Below, one piece after another: positions 50,789 through 60,007 of a stretch of 64,000 nucleotides of DNA. The notes beneath the pieces are model-generated. The model was not told where the DNA came from, did not search any database, and worked only from the letters and a program-made list of their open reading frames with translations. Each line of letters opens with the position of its first letter. Position 1 is the first letter of the stretch. The stretch comes from Bacteroidota bacterium (lineage in GTDB: Bacteria > Bacteroidota > Bacteroidia > Flavobacteriales_D > Crocinitomicaceae), in the NCBI GenBank assembly GCA_006226425.1, contig SBGX01000031.1:124001-188000 (forward strand), read 5' to 3'. A program made the translations under genes and the position numbers.

Positions 50789-52172
50789 GATCATACTCAT
50801 ATATCTACTCCTCGCCCCTCTTCTTTTAATGGGACAGGGAGAAGACCGGACGCTATTCAGCTATGAAGAGTATATGCAGTTGGTGCGAGAACATCATCCG
50901 ATTGCTTTTCAGGCCGAATTGATCCGAAAAGGAGCAGAACTGGATCTCAAAAAGGCAAAAGCCGGATTTGATCCGAAATTGTATGGAGATTTCGGTCAAA
51001 AGCAATTCGAACAAAAGCGATACTACCAACAGCTGCACTCCGGCTTAAAAATCCCGAGTTGGTTCGGACTTGAATTTGATGCCGGCTACTCCAATAATAC
51101 CGGTTTCGCAATCAATCCCGAAAACAGTACCCCAAACGCCGGACTCTGGCATGCCGGACTCAACCTGCAACTGGGGAAAGGAATGTTCATTGATCAACGT
51201 CGAGCTGAACTGAAAATGGCCCGACAACTCCTTGAAGCCAGTGTTTTTGAACAACAGTTAATGATCAACCAATTATTTCTGGAAGCCGGAACCGCTTATT
51301 GGGAATGGCATAAGGCCTACAACAAGCAACTCATCCTACAAGAAGCACTCAAAAATGCCAATGATCGCTTCGAAGGAATCAAATCAAGCTTTGAATTTGG
51401 TGATCTACCCGCTGTTGATACGCTCAAAGCGAGCATCCAGGTAACCGACCGACAATTAAAGCTAACTCAGGCCCAACTGGAACTGCAGAACAAAAAAAAC
51501 AAGCTGGAAGTCTTTCTGTGGCAAGACGGAATGATCCCTCTGGAACTGGATTCAACAAGCAGACCGGAAATTTACACAGGAACCCAAAAAGTCGAAGTAA
51601 ATGAACTGCTACCCTCTCCGTCTGAACTGGCTGAAAAGCACCCCGAAATAAAATCCAAAGAAATTAAACTCCAACAATACGGTGTGCAACTCAGACAGAA
51701 ACGGGAGAACCTGAAACCAGAACTCTCCTTGAAATACCGCTACATCCAAGAGCAAAACCCCAATAGCATTCAGAGTCAAATGCTGACCGAAAATTACACC
51801 ATTGGCGCCCAGTTGGCCTATGCTCCCTTTACCCGAAAGGAGCGTGCCGATGTCAAGCTGACCCGCCTGAAGATAGACGGTCAACAGGCAGTAATCAAGC
51901 AAAAAAGAAACGAAATCCAAAACAAAATTGAAATGGCCGGTGATCAGTGGAACGTTAGCCTGAATCAACTCGAGTTGCTTCGAAAAAATCAGGAAAACTA
52001 CCGTTCCCTCCTACAAGCTGAAATCAAACTGTTTCAGGAAGGGGAAGGCTCGCTTTTTCTGGTAAATCAGCGGGATTTGGACTACCTGGAATCTCAACTA
52101 AAGTTTTTGGATGGAATTTATGCGAATCAGCTGGCCGCTTTAAACTACAAATTCCAGTCGGCCAGTTTCTGA
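50778..52172 (+). CDS. TolC family outer-membrane efflux protein
   Basis: A 464-residue outer-membrane channel. The start is the ATG at 50778, where the signal peptide begins (MKNRIILIYLLLAPLLLMGQG). Two TolC repeats of long helices are seen: the first includes AELIRKGAELDLKKAKAGFDPKLYGDFG, the second KSKEIKLQQYGVQLRQKRENLKPELSLKYRY, with strand segments between. It completes the exporter with the ABC and HlyD proteins and is the last gene of the TetR-led operon. Confidence 0.92.
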   Translation: MKNRIILIYLLLAPLLLMGQGEDRTLFSYEEYMQLVREHHPIAFQAELIRKGAELDLKKAKAGFDPKLYGDFGQKQFEQKRYYQQLHSGLKIPSWFGLEFDAGYSNNTGFAINPENSTPNAGLWHAGLNLQLGKGMFIDQRRAELKMARQLLEASVFEQQLMINQLFLEAGTAYWEWHKAYNKQLILQEALKNANDRFEGIKSSFEFGDLPAVDTLKASIQVTDRQLKLTQAQLELQNKKNKLEVFLWQDGMIPLELDSTSRPEIYTGTQKVEVNELLPSPSELAEKHPEIKSKEIKLQQYGVQLRQKRENLKPELSLKYRYIQEQNPNSIQSQMLTENYTIGAQLAYAPFTRKERADVKLTRLKIDGQQAVIKQKRNEIQNKIEMAGDQWNVSLNQLELLRKNQENYRSLLQAEIKLFQEGEGSLFLVNQRDLDYLESQLKFLDGIYANQLAALNYKFQSASF

Positions 52173-52196
52173 ACCCGGTGATTTTCTAGCGATTCA

Positions 52197-52227
52197 TTGC
52201 CATTTTAAGCAATTGTGGTTATCATTG
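52197..52227 (+). promoter_or_regulatory. Promoter of the dicarboxylate symporter gene
   Basis: TTG (52197-52199), 20 bp, then TATCATTG (52220-52227), one mismatch to the -7 consensus. Predicted start near 52231, leader of about 13 nt. Confidence 0.5.
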
Positions 52228-52243
52228 TGCTAAATTAAAAGCA

Positions 52244-53680
52244 ATGGCCATTCACTGGAAAATCATTATCGGTCTGCTCCTTGGGATCATTTGGGCCTTT
52301 CTTTCGAGTTATCTGGGCTGGTCTCAGTTCACACTTGATTGGATCGCTCCTTTTGGGACCATTTTCATCAATTTATTAAAGATGATTGCGGTTCCATTGG
52401 TACTTTTTTCCATCATCAAAGGTGTTTCAGACCTGAAAGATGTCAGTAAACTGGGTAAAACGGGCCTCAAAACACTTGGGCTGTACCTGGTGACCACACT
52501 TTTTGCCGTTTCCCTGGGCTTGATCCTGGTCAATTTGATTAAACCGGGGAAATACCTGGAAGAAGAACAACTCATTAAGAATCGAATTCAGTATGAGCTA
52601 TGGTGTGCTGAACAAGGGAATGAAATCAAGGATGGCAAACACTATTTGAGCGATCCTAAATATAGTGAACAGGTTGCAGCAGCCAGGAAAGAATACCAAA
52701 CGAATGTAGATCAACTAGCCGCAGACGAGACCTTCCAAAAGAGACAAAGTGCCGTTAGTGATCAAAAAAATGCCAGTCCCCTACAAGCTTTGGTGGACCT
52801 GGTTCCATCAAATCTTTTTGGAGCACTGACAGACAATAAATCCATGCTCCAGGTGATCTTCTTCGGGATTTTCTTTGGGGTGACCTTGCTGCTTATCCCT
52901 ACTTCTTCGGCAGAGCCGGTTAGCAGAGTAATCGGAGGTCTAAATGATGTTTTTCTCAAAATGGTAGATGTCATCATGCGAGCGGCGCCATTCTTCGTAT
53001 TTGCCCTGCTCGCTGGAAAATTTTCGGAAATGGCCAAAGATGACCCAGGTAAACTCCTAGAGCTCTTCGCCAGTTTAGGAGTTTATAGTCTCGTTGTTGC
53101 TGTTGGTCTGCTCATCATGATTTTTGCTGTCTATCCGAGCCTGATCATGACCATCGCCAAACGCAAGATTCGATACGGAAGCTTTTTCAAGCGTATTAGT
53201 CCTGCCCAGTTCCTGGCATTCTCGACCAGTTCCAGTGCAGCCACCCTTCCGGTGACGATGGAATGTGTCAAGGACCGCATCGGAGTATCCAAAGAGATTA
53301 CCAGTTTTGTGCTGCCGATCGGAGCTACGGTCAATATGGATGGTACAAGCCTTTATCAAGCCGTTGCAGCCATTTTCCTGGCTCAAATTCACATGATTGA
53401 CCTCAGTATCGGCCAGCAGCTAACGATTATTGTCACGGCTACGATGGCCTCCATTGGTTCCGCCGCAGTTCCAAGCGCCGGCCTTGTGATGCTCATGATT
53501 GTATTGGGCTCCGTCGGTCTAAATCCAGCCTGGATTGCCTTTATTATGCCCATTGACCGACTTTTGGACATGCTGAGAACAGTGGTGAATGTAACAGGAG
53601 ATGCTACCGTTGCAACAACCATTGCGGCTACTGAAAATGAACTAAATGTCGTACCGGACGCTGAACTAGACCGGGAATAA
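52244..53680 (+). CDS. Dicarboxylate/amino acid:cation symporter (DAACS family)
   Basis: A 478-residue inner-membrane transporter of the GltP/DctA type. The serine-rich re-entrant loop AFSTSSSAATLP, the cation-binding NMDGTSLYQAVAAIFLAQ, the second re-entrant loop SIGSAAVPSAGLVMLMIVL and MPIDRLLDMLRTVVNVTGDATVA are all present. An unusual loop of about 70 polar residues (about 105-180) sits between helices 3 and 4. It takes up glutamate, aspartate or C4-dicarboxylates with sodium or protons; the substrate is not fixed by sequence. Confidence 0.93.
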   Translation: MAIHWKIIIGLLLGIIWAFLSSYLGWSQFTLDWIAPFGTIFINLLKMIAVPLVLFSIIKGVSDLKDVSKLGKTGLKTLGLYLVTTLFAVSLGLILVNLIKPGKYLEEEQLIKNRIQYELWCAEQGNEIKDGKHYLSDPKYSEQVAAARKEYQTNVDQLAADETFQKRQSAVSDQKNASPLQALVDLVPSNLFGALTDNKSMLQVIFFGIFFGVTLLLIPTSSAEPVSRVIGGLNDVFLKMVDVIMRAAPFFVFALLAGKFSEMAKDDPGKLLELFASLGVYSLVVAVGLLIMIFAVYPSLIMTIAKRKIRYGSFFKRISPAQFLAFSTSSSAATLPVTMECVKDRIGVSKEITSFVLPIGATVNMDGTSLYQAVAAIFLAQIHMIDLSIGQQLTIIVTATMASIGSAAVPSAGLVMLMIVLGSVGLNPAWIAFIMPIDRLLDMLRTVVNVTGDATVATTIAATENELNVVPDAELDRE

Positions 53681-53690
53681 AACAAAAGCT

Positions 53691-54359
53691 ATGAACATAT
53701 CTAAGGAAAATCTCGCTTTTTTAAGTGCACTGAAGAAAAACAATACCAGAGACTGGTTCAACCCCAGGAAAGAAGAATTCAAAAAGCATGAAAAGGAAGC
53801 CAAGGAATTCTTCCAATCTGTTGAAAACCGAATGAACGAAACAGATCAGATAGAGGGATATAAGGTTTTTCGAATCTATCGAGACGTTCGTTTTTCAGCC
53901 GACAAAACTCCATTTAAAGCCCGGTTCGCTGGAAGTTTTAGTCGCGCAACTGCAGCACTAAGAGGTGGCTACTACCTGAACATAGAACCCGGAAACTCCA
54001 TTGCGGGAGGAGGCTTTTATGCTCCCAATCCGGAGGATCTGAAACGAATTCGAATGGAATTTGACATGGATGATAGCGAAATCAGGGAAATCATGTCCAA
54101 TCCGAAGTTTAAAACCACTTTTGGAGACATGCAAGGGGACGAGTTAAAATCCGCCCCCAAAGGTTTCGACAAAGAAAGTAAGGCCATTGACCTGATTCGC
54201 AAAAAGCAGTTCTATTTCATCAGACATTTCAGTGATGCCGAAGTACTTAGCCCTGACTTTGAAGACAAAGTTATTGATAGCTATTTAACCATCCGGCCCT
54301 ATTTTGACTACATGAGTTCGGCACTAACGACTGATTTAAACGGAGAATCTATCCTTTAA
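53691..54359 (+). CDS. DUF2461 domain-containing protein
   Basis: A 222-residue cytosolic protein with the full pattern of DUF2461 (TIGR02453): NTRDWFNPRKEEFKKHE near the start, KVFRIYRDVRFSADKTPFKARFAGSFSR, YYLNIEPGNSIAGGGFYAP, and APKGFDKESKAIDLIRKKQFYFIR. The family is widespread but its function is unknown. It follows the symporter gene by 10 bp and precedes a methyltransferase gene by 15 bp, so it may be part of a three-gene transcript. Confidence 0.9.
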   Translation: MNISKENLAFLSALKKNNTRDWFNPRKEEFKKHEKEAKEFFQSVENRMNETDQIEGYKVFRIYRDVRFSADKTPFKARFAGSFSRATAALRGGYYLNIEPGNSIAGGGFYAPNPEDLKRIRMEFDMDDSEIREIMSNPKFKTTFGDMQGDELKSAPKGFDKESKAIDLIRKKQFYFIRHFSDAEVLSPDFEDKVIDSYLTIRPYFDYMSSALTTDLNGESIL

Positions 54360-54374
54360 TGACTCAACTCGACA

Positions 54375-54959
54375 ATGGCTCAACTCGACGCAGATTATTG
54401 GAATAATCGCTATCACAAACAGGAAACAGGCTGGAATATTGGCTGTGCCTCGGATCCAATCCGTCACTGGCTGGATGCCCAAGAGAATAAAGATCTTAAC
54501 ATCCTAATTCCAGGTGCTGGTTTGGCCTATGAAGCCGAATACGCCTGGCAACAGGGATTTCACCATGTTGTTGTGCTGGACTATGCCGAGAAGGCCCTGA
54601 ACGAATTCAAAAAAAGAAATCCTGAATTTCCTGAAAAACAAATAGTTAAATCAAATTACTTTGAGCATCAAAACAAGTATGATGTCATCATTGAACAAAC
54701 TTTTTTCTGTGCACTTGATCCGAAATTACGGGATGAATACGTGCGTCATACCTCCACACTCCTCAAAAACGGCGGTAAGTTGATTGGACTGTTATTTGAT
54801 TTTCCCCTGGATCAACAAGGTCCTCCCTACGGAGGAAGTCGGGAACACTATGAAGAACTCTTTGGCAAATACTTTAAAATTGAGCACCTGGAAATTTGCC
54901 CAAGATCGATCAAACCCAGATCTGGAAAGGAATTCTGGATTGAATTTACCAAAGAGTAA
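54375..54959 (+). CDS. TPMT-like class I SAM-dependent methyltransferase
   Basis: A 194-residue methyltransferase of the thiopurine S-methyltransferase family. The family opening YWNNRYHKQETGWNIG, the SAM-binding ILIPGAGLAYEAEYAWQQG, VVVLDYAEKALNEF, and IIEQTFFCALDPKLRDEYVRHTSTLL are present. Bacterial members methylate metalloid or sulfur compounds and small thiols; the substrate here is unknown. The ATG at 54375 starts MAQLDADYW. Confidence 0.88.
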   Translation: MAQLDADYWNNRYHKQETGWNIGCASDPIRHWLDAQENKDLNILIPGAGLAYEAEYAWQQGFHHVVVLDYAEKALNEFKKRNPEFPEKQIVKSNYFEHQNKYDVIIEQTFFCALDPKLRDEYVRHTSTLLKNGGKLIGLLFDFPLDQQGPPYGGSREHYEELFGKYFKIEHLEICPRSIKPRSGKEFWIEFTKE

Positions 54960-54960
54960 T

Positions 54961-54974
54961 TTAGTTTAAACTAA
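54961..54974. terminator. AT-rich palindrome between convergent genes
   Basis: TTAGTTTAAACTAA is a perfect 14-bp inverted repeat just after the methyltransferase stop and before the end of the convergent lipoprotein gene. A bidirectional terminator is possible but weak. Confidence 0.3.
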
Positions 54975-54983
54975 TAAAATAGT

Positions 54984-55253
54984 TTAATTACAGTTCTTAG
55001 AAGCTTCCTTGATGGCATCTTCCAGAGCTGCACGATCTCCTTCATCGGCTGTGTTAATAACCGACTCCAAATATTCCGCTCTGTTCTTTAAATCTCGTTG
55101 AAGCTCTTCATTGGTAGGGTCCTCTTCTAATTTCTTCTGAAGATCTTTGATTGCACAAGTATGGCTGACACCACTTGCCACCAATTCCGGATCAGGTCCG
55201 CATGAAAACAGCAAAGCACTCAAAGCAATAATCGTAATGTAACTCTTTTTCAT
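54984..55253 (-). CDS. Small lipoprotein
   Basis: An 89-residue lipoprotein. The start is the ATG at 55253 (MKKSYITIIALSALLFSCG), with Cys18 in the lipobox LFSC. The mature part is short, acidic and probably helical (IKDLQKKLEEDPTNEELQRDLKNRAEYLESVI) and ends with a single further Cys (KNC). No family name is recognised; small helical lipoproteins like this are common in Flavobacteriales. A TATCTTTG box lies 23 bp upstream. Confidence 0.7.
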   Translation of the reverse strand: MKKSYITIIALSALLFSCGPDPELVASGVSHTCAIKDLQKKLEEDPTNEELQRDLKNRAEYLESVINTADEGDRAALEDAIKEASKNCN

Positions 55254-55276
55254 AGTTTTTGTGATTAGTTCGTTAC

Positions 55277-55284
55277 CAAAGATA
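55277..55284 (-). promoter_or_regulatory. -7 box of the small lipoprotein gene
   Basis: TATCTTTG on the minus strand; predicted start near 55273, leader about 20 nt. No -33 element at normal spacing. Confidence 0.45.
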
Positions 55285-55327
55285 AAATTATCGGGCACAA
55301 AAGACTAACTTTAGGCCTAGAAGTTCC

Positions 55328-57730
55328 ATGAAACATCTTCTTTGGATAACGCTACTTACCTTGCTCCAAAGCTCCGTTTATTCCTTTGGCCAGGAGAAAT
55401 ACAATCTTTCTGGAACAATTCAGGATCAACGAACCGGGGAAAGTATTTACAGCGCCAAAGTTTCCGTGCAAGGCAAAAACATCGGAGTCCTGAGCAATAC
55501 GGACGGCTACTACACCCTCTCTCTCCCACCCGGCAAATATCGGATTGTTGTTCGTGCCTACAGCTACGACAGTATTCAGCAAGTCATTGAACTCGATCAG
55601 GATCGCGTGGTAGATTTCAGACTGAAAAGCAAATTGAAGGAACTGGACGAAGTTCAGGCCACCGCCGAAAAAGAGGGACAACTTAAAAATTCCAAAATCG
55701 GACAAATCGATCTTGACATCAATAAAATCAAGACGCTTCCTGCTTTTATGGGGGAAATTGACATTGTCAAAGCCATCCAGCTACTTCCAGGTGTTAACTC
55801 GGCCAGTGAAGGCGGACAGGGCTTTTACGTTCGTGGTGGTGGCCCCGATCAAAACCTGGTGATGTTGGACGATGCCCACGTGTACAATGCCTCCCATTTG
55901 TTTGGCTTCTTCTCCATCTTCAATGCCGATGCCGTTAAAAATGTGAACCTGATCAAGGGGGGAATTCCAGCCAATTACGGTGGTCGACTCTCTTCCGTAC
56001 TGGAAGTGGGAATGAATGAGGGAAATAACCAACGTTTCGGAGTTAAAGGGGGACTTGGAATTATTTCATCTCGCCTGAGTTTAGAGGGCCCCATTGTCAA
56101 AAACAAAAGTTCCTTTCTCCTTTCTGCCCGGCGGACATACATTGACGTTTTGATGAAGGGCCTCATCCCGTCCGAATCACCATTTGCTGGTTCCGGCTAC
56201 TTTTTCCACGATTTTAATTTCAAAACAAATTTCCGACTTGGAAAAAAGGACAAGTTGTTTCTGAGTGCCTATTATGGGAAAGATCAGTTTACCTACAACA
56301 ATAAACGAGACGATTTCATTGTCCGTATGCCCTGGGGAAACGGAATTGCAGCGATCCGATGGAATCACATCATCACTCCCAAACTGTTTGTCAACGTAAT
56401 CGCCAACTATACGAACTATGAATTTAAGTTTGATTCGGAACAGGAAAACTTTCGTTTTGAGCTCCTCTCAGGCATCAAAGACCTCGGAGGAAAGACGCAA
56501 TTTACCTACCATGTGAACACACGTCAAAAATTGAAATGGGGAGCGGAATACCTCTTTCATACCTTCATCCCCACGAGCGTCTCTGCTTCACAGGAGGACG
56601 TTGTTTTCGATACGGGCCTTGCCCAAAAGATCAAGAGCCATGAATCAGGGATTTATATCACCGACGAAATTGATTTTAGCGACAACTTTCGGGTGAATGC
56701 AGGCCTGAGATACAGCACCTATCAATTTGTTGGCCCCTTTACCCGCTATATCAACGGGTCGGTCAATGGACAGGATAGCACCATCGTTTACGGCAGAAAT
56801 GACTTGATTCGCTTTTTTCACGGGCTGGAACCCCGACTCACGTCCAGGTACATCCTGAACAGTAAAAGTTCCCTTAAAGCCGGGTTTACGTACAACTACC
56901 AATATGTGCATCTCACTTCGCTCAGTGCCGTTTCGCTACCAACGGACATCTGGTTTCCTGCCACCGACCTCGCTCCTCCTCAAAAAGCCTGGCAGGCTTC
57001 CCTCGGATACTTTCGGAATTTTTTGAAGGATCTGTACGAAAGTTCTGTCGAAGTCTACTATAAGTCCATGCAAAACCTGGTAGAATACAAGAATGGAGCG
57101 CTTCCCCAGGACAATGTAAACGACAATACGGACAATCTACTGTTGACTGGCAAAGGATGGAGTTACGGAGCCGAATTTTTCCTCAAGAAGACACGAGGGA
57201 AACTAACCGGTTGGATCGGCTATACCTGGTCCAAAACGGAACGCTATTTCCCAGAGCTTCAGATGGATCCCTTTCCAGCCAAATACGACCGACGTCATGA
57301 TCTTTCTGTGGTGGCCTCTTATCAATTGAATAAGCGTTGGACCTTTGGAGCCAGTTTCGTATATGCTACCGGAAATACCTTAACCCTCCCTTCCAGCTGG
57401 TATTTACAGGGACAAGATTTGCTTTTTCATTATGGAGAACGGAATGCGACCCGTATGGCTGACTATCATCGCTTTGACTTAGCCGCTACCTGGTATGCCA
57501 AAGACACAAAAAAGGTATATGACCCTGTCAAAAATGAGCACATCGAGGTTCCCAAACGTTATAAGAGCAGTTGGAGCTTTTCCGTTTACAATATGTATAA
57601 TCGCGCCAATCCATACTTTTTGTACATTGACAATGATGGAGATTTGCTAGAAGGAGACTTTAAAATCAGTGTCAAACAGGTCACCCTCTTTCCGATTATT
57701 CCCAGCATTACCTGGAATTTTGAATTCTAA
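55328..57730 (+). CDS. TonB-dependent receptor with carboxypeptidase-like domain
   Basis: An 800-residue outer-membrane receptor. A signal peptide (1-22) is followed by a carboxypeptidase-regulatory-like domain (about 25-105: LSGTIQDQRTGESIYSAKVSVQGKNIGVLSNTDGYYTLSLPPG), a plug domain (about 125-235: VRGGGPDQNLVMLDDAHVYNASHLFGFFSIFNADAVKNV) and a barrel ending in SITWNFEF. It is coupled to a DUF4249 lipoprotein gene 2 bp downstream, an arrangement seen in many Bacteroidota and thought to form a receptor-lipoprotein unit. The substrate is unknown; no FecR or sigma factor gene lies nearby. Confidence 0.93.
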   Translation: MKHLLWITLLTLLQSSVYSFGQEKYNLSGTIQDQRTGESIYSAKVSVQGKNIGVLSNTDGYYTLSLPPGKYRIVVRAYSYDSIQQVIELDQDRVVDFRLKSKLKELDEVQATAEKEGQLKNSKIGQIDLDINKIKTLPAFMGEIDIVKAIQLLPGVNSASEGGQGFYVRGGGPDQNLVMLDDAHVYNASHLFGFFSIFNADAVKNVNLIKGGIPANYGGRLSSVLEVGMNEGNNQRFGVKGGLGIISSRLSLEGPIVKNKSSFLLSARRTYIDVLMKGLIPSESPFAGSGYFFHDFNFKTNFRLGKKDKLFLSAYYGKDQFTYNNKRDDFIVRMPWGNGIAAIRWNHIITPKLFVNVIANYTNYEFKFDSEQENFRFELLSGIKDLGGKTQFTYHVNTRQKLKWGAEYLFHTFIPTSVSASQEDVVFDTGLAQKIKSHESGIYITDEIDFSDNFRVNAGLRYSTYQFVGPFTRYINGSVNGQDSTIVYGRNDLIRFFHGLEPRLTSRYILNSKSSLKAGFTYNYQYVHLTSLSAVSLPTDIWFPATDLAPPQKAWQASLGYFRNFLKDLYESSVEVYYKSMQNLVEYKNGALPQDNVNDNTDNLLLTGKGWSYGAEFFLKKTRGKLTGWIGYTWSKTERYFPELQMDPFPAKYDRRHDLSVVASYQLNKRWTFGASFVYATGNTLTLPSSWYLQGQDLLFHYGERNATRMADYHRFDLAATWYAKDTKKVYDPVKNEHIEVPKRYKSSWSFSVYNMYNRANPYFLYIDNDGDLLEGDFKISVKQVTLFPIIPSITWNFEF

Positions 57731-57732
57731 AC

Positions 57733-58701
57733 ATGAAAAAGAAACTTCCATATCATTTACTGTTCCTACTCGCCGGCTTTCTCCTGACCTTTGTGTCCTG
57801 CGAAAAAGAGGTGGAGATTGAGATTCCCGGCTACCAGGAACAATTGGTAGTAGATGGGAGCATCGAACTGGATCAGCCACCGTTTATCTTACTATCTAAA
57901 TCTAAAGACATCTATGCACCAACCGATATCCAATCTTTTCTTGGCAGCTTTGTGTCGGGAGCACAAGTCACCGTCAGCGATGGAAGTGTCAAATATCCCA
58001 TGATTGAAGTTTGTACAGACAATCTTCCTCCTGGAATGGAAGAGCTCGCCGCGGAGGCTTTCGGTTTGCCGGTATCAGAACTTAGTAAGTATCATTTATG
58101 TGCCTACACCAGCTTCGATCCGAATATTTTCGGGAAGCAGGGAATTACCTACGAACTGGAAGTACAATATGAGGGGAAAACGTACACTTCCTCTAGTCAG
58201 ATGTTGACAGCTCCGGTTTTTGACAGCGTTTACTGGAAAGCCGCCCAGGGACTCCCCGATTACGGCTACTCCTACGTCACCTTTACCGATCCCGGAAACA
58301 CCAAGGACGCTTACCAGTGGGAAGTCCGGCGAATTAACACAAATAGCGAAGGAAAACCTATCGATGCCGGATTCACCAGAACTTTCAATCCGGTATTTGA
58401 CGATGAATTCATTAATGGGCTTACCTTCGATTTCTGGTACGAAAATCCGATGTCCTTTGATGACGAAAGTTTGCCGGAGGAATACCGGGGATATTATGCC
58501 AAAGGAGATACGGTGGTGATCAAATTCTCGAAGATGGATCAGATCGCCTTTGAATTTTTTGAGAAAAAATACGTGCAGCTAAGTAGTGGAGGAAGCCCCT
58601 TTGCCTCCCCCGCCAATATCCCAGGAAATATTGAAGGAGGCGCGCTCGGTATTTGGGTTGCACTGGCGCCACTCTATGATACCCTGGTCTGTTTGCCGTA
58701 A
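57733..58701 (+). CDS. DUF4249 lipoprotein, partner of the TonB receptor
   Basis: A 322-residue lipoprotein with signal peptide ending FVSC (Cys23). The mature start EKEVEIEIPGYQEQLVVDGSIELDQPPFILLSKS is the hallmark of DUF4249, and the rest is a beta-sandwich-like domain with an acidic tail. These proteins almost always follow a TonB-dependent receptor and are presumed to sit on the outer surface and help substrate capture. It begins 2 bp after the receptor gene. Confidence 0.9.
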   Translation: MKKKLPYHLLFLLAGFLLTFVSCEKEVEIEIPGYQEQLVVDGSIELDQPPFILLSKSKDIYAPTDIQSFLGSFVSGAQVTVSDGSVKYPMIEVCTDNLPPGMEELAAEAFGLPVSELSKYHLCAYTSFDPNIFGKQGITYELEVQYEGKTYTSSSQMLTAPVFDSVYWKAAQGLPDYGYSYVTFTDPGNTKDAYQWEVRRINTNSEGKPIDAGFTRTFNPVFDDEFINGLTFDFWYENPMSFDDESLPEEYRGYYAKGDTVVIKFSKMDQIAFEFFEKKYVQLSSGGSPFASPANIPGNIEGGALGIWVALAPLYDTLVCLP

Positions 58702-58752
58702 GTTTTAAGTTTGGTATCAAATTTGTATATTCACCATCAAAGCACTAATAAA

Positions 58753-59454
58753 ATGAAGAAGATACTACTTTTAACCACACTACTTATCGGAGGAGGTTTG
58801 TTTGCACAACCAAACCATGATGCTTGGTCTGCCCTCCTGAAAAAACACGTTTCCAGTTCAGGAAAAGTGAACTACAAAGGCTTTAAGCAAGACAAAGAGA
58901 AACTCAATGCCTATTTGACGGATCTGAAAGAGCATACTCCCACCAGCTCCTGGTCGGCTAAAGACAAAAAGGCCTACTGGATCAATGCTTACAATGCTTT
59001 CACGATCAAACTGGTTTCGGACAAATATCCAATTGGAAGTATTCGCGATCTATCCTTTAACGGAAAATCTGCCTGGGATCATCAGTGGATTGAGATCGGA
59101 GGAAAAAAACTGTCTCTGAATGACATTGAGAACACCAAGCTCAGAAAAGGCTTTCATGATCCAAGAATCCACTTTGTGATCAACTGTGCCTCCTTCTCCT
59201 GTCCGATCTTGCCCAATAAAGCTATTACAAGCTCCAATATCGATCAGATGTTGAATCAATACACCAAGAAGTTTCTGTCTGATACGAAAAGAAACAAAGT
59301 TGCAGCCGATGAAGTGCAGGTTTCCGAACTGTTTAAATGGTACAGCGAAGATTTTGGTGACCTGATCAAGTTCATTAATAAGTACAGCTCGACCAAGGTC
59401 AATTCAAATGCGAAAATCAGCTATATGACCTACAAATGGAATATTAATGATTAA
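58753..59454 (+). CDS. DUF547 domain-containing exported protein
   Basis: A 233-residue protein beginning at the ATG at 58753 (signal peptide MKKILLLTTLLIGGGLFAQ). Most of the mature part is DUF547: KKAYWINAYNAFTIKLV, then SAWDHQWIEIGGKKLSLNDIEN, and HFVINCASFSCPILPNKAI with two Cys. The conserved Asn-Ala-Tyr-Asn and Cys residues suggest a papain-like or transglutaminase-like fold, but the function is unproven. It overlaps a periplasmic rhodanese gene by 8 bp. A TAAGTTTG box at 58706-58713 might drive it. Confidence 0.88.
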   Translation: MKKILLLTTLLIGGGLFAQPNHDAWSALLKKHVSSSGKVNYKGFKQDKEKLNAYLTDLKEHTPTSSWSAKDKKAYWINAYNAFTIKLVSDKYPIGSIRDLSFNGKSAWDHQWIEIGGKKLSLNDIENTKLRKGFHDPRIHFVINCASFSCPILPNKAITSSNIDQMLNQYTKKFLSDTKRNKVAADEVQVSELFKWYSEDFGDLIKFINKYSSTKVNSNAKISYMTYKWNIND

Positions 59455-59974
59455 ACACACATCATATTTACAAAAAGGGATGCTCTTCTGGGGCATCTTT
59501 TTTTTGATCTCTACGCTTTTCGGGCAGGAAGTCGACCCCAAGTACCAAAAAATGCTTCATCGCTTCTATGACGAAGATTTTAAGACCATTTCTCCTGAAA
59601 AAGCACAGAAACTCCTCTACCATGAAAATGTGTACTTCCTGGATATTCGGGAAAAGAAAGAGTTTCAGGTCAGCCACATCCCTGGAGCAATGTATGTAGG
59701 CTATGATCATTTGGATTGGGATGCGATTAACCGGATTCCACGCGATGCCAGAATTATCGTCTACTGCTCCATTGGTGCCAGAAGTCAAAAAATTGGAAAA
59801 AGACTCCTGGAAAAAAACTTCAAACACGTGGAAAATCTCTACGGAGGCCTGTTTTTATGGGCCAACCAGGAAAGACCTATGATCAATAAGAATGGACTCC
59901 CGACTAGTTATATCCACGGATATAGCCCTACCTGGGGAAAATGGATCAAAAAAGGGCAGGTCGTTTATCCCTGA
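59447..59974 (+). CDS. Exported rhodanese-like protein
   Basis: A 175-residue protein with a signal peptide (GMLFWGIFFLISTLFGQ) and a single rhodanese domain (about residues 45-150). Cys107 in YCSIGARSQ is the active-site Cys, and VYFLDIREKKEFQVSHIPGAMYVGY is the typical strand and CH2A-like segment. It should carry out sulfur transfer in the periplasm. A short tail (SYIHGYSPTWGKWIKKGQVVYP) follows. It overlaps the DUF547 gene by 8 bp, so the two may act together. Confidence 0.9.
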   Translation: MIKHTSYLQKGMLFWGIFFLISTLFGQEVDPKYQKMLHRFYDEDFKTISPEKAQKLLYHENVYFLDIREKKEFQVSHIPGAMYVGYDHLDWDAINRIPRDARIIVYCSIGARSQKIGKRLLEKNFKHVENLYGGLFLWANQERPMINKNGLPTSYIHGYSPTWGKWIKKGQVVYP

Positions 59975-60007
59975 CCTACCCCATCGTTTTATCAATTCCA
60001 GAAACTA

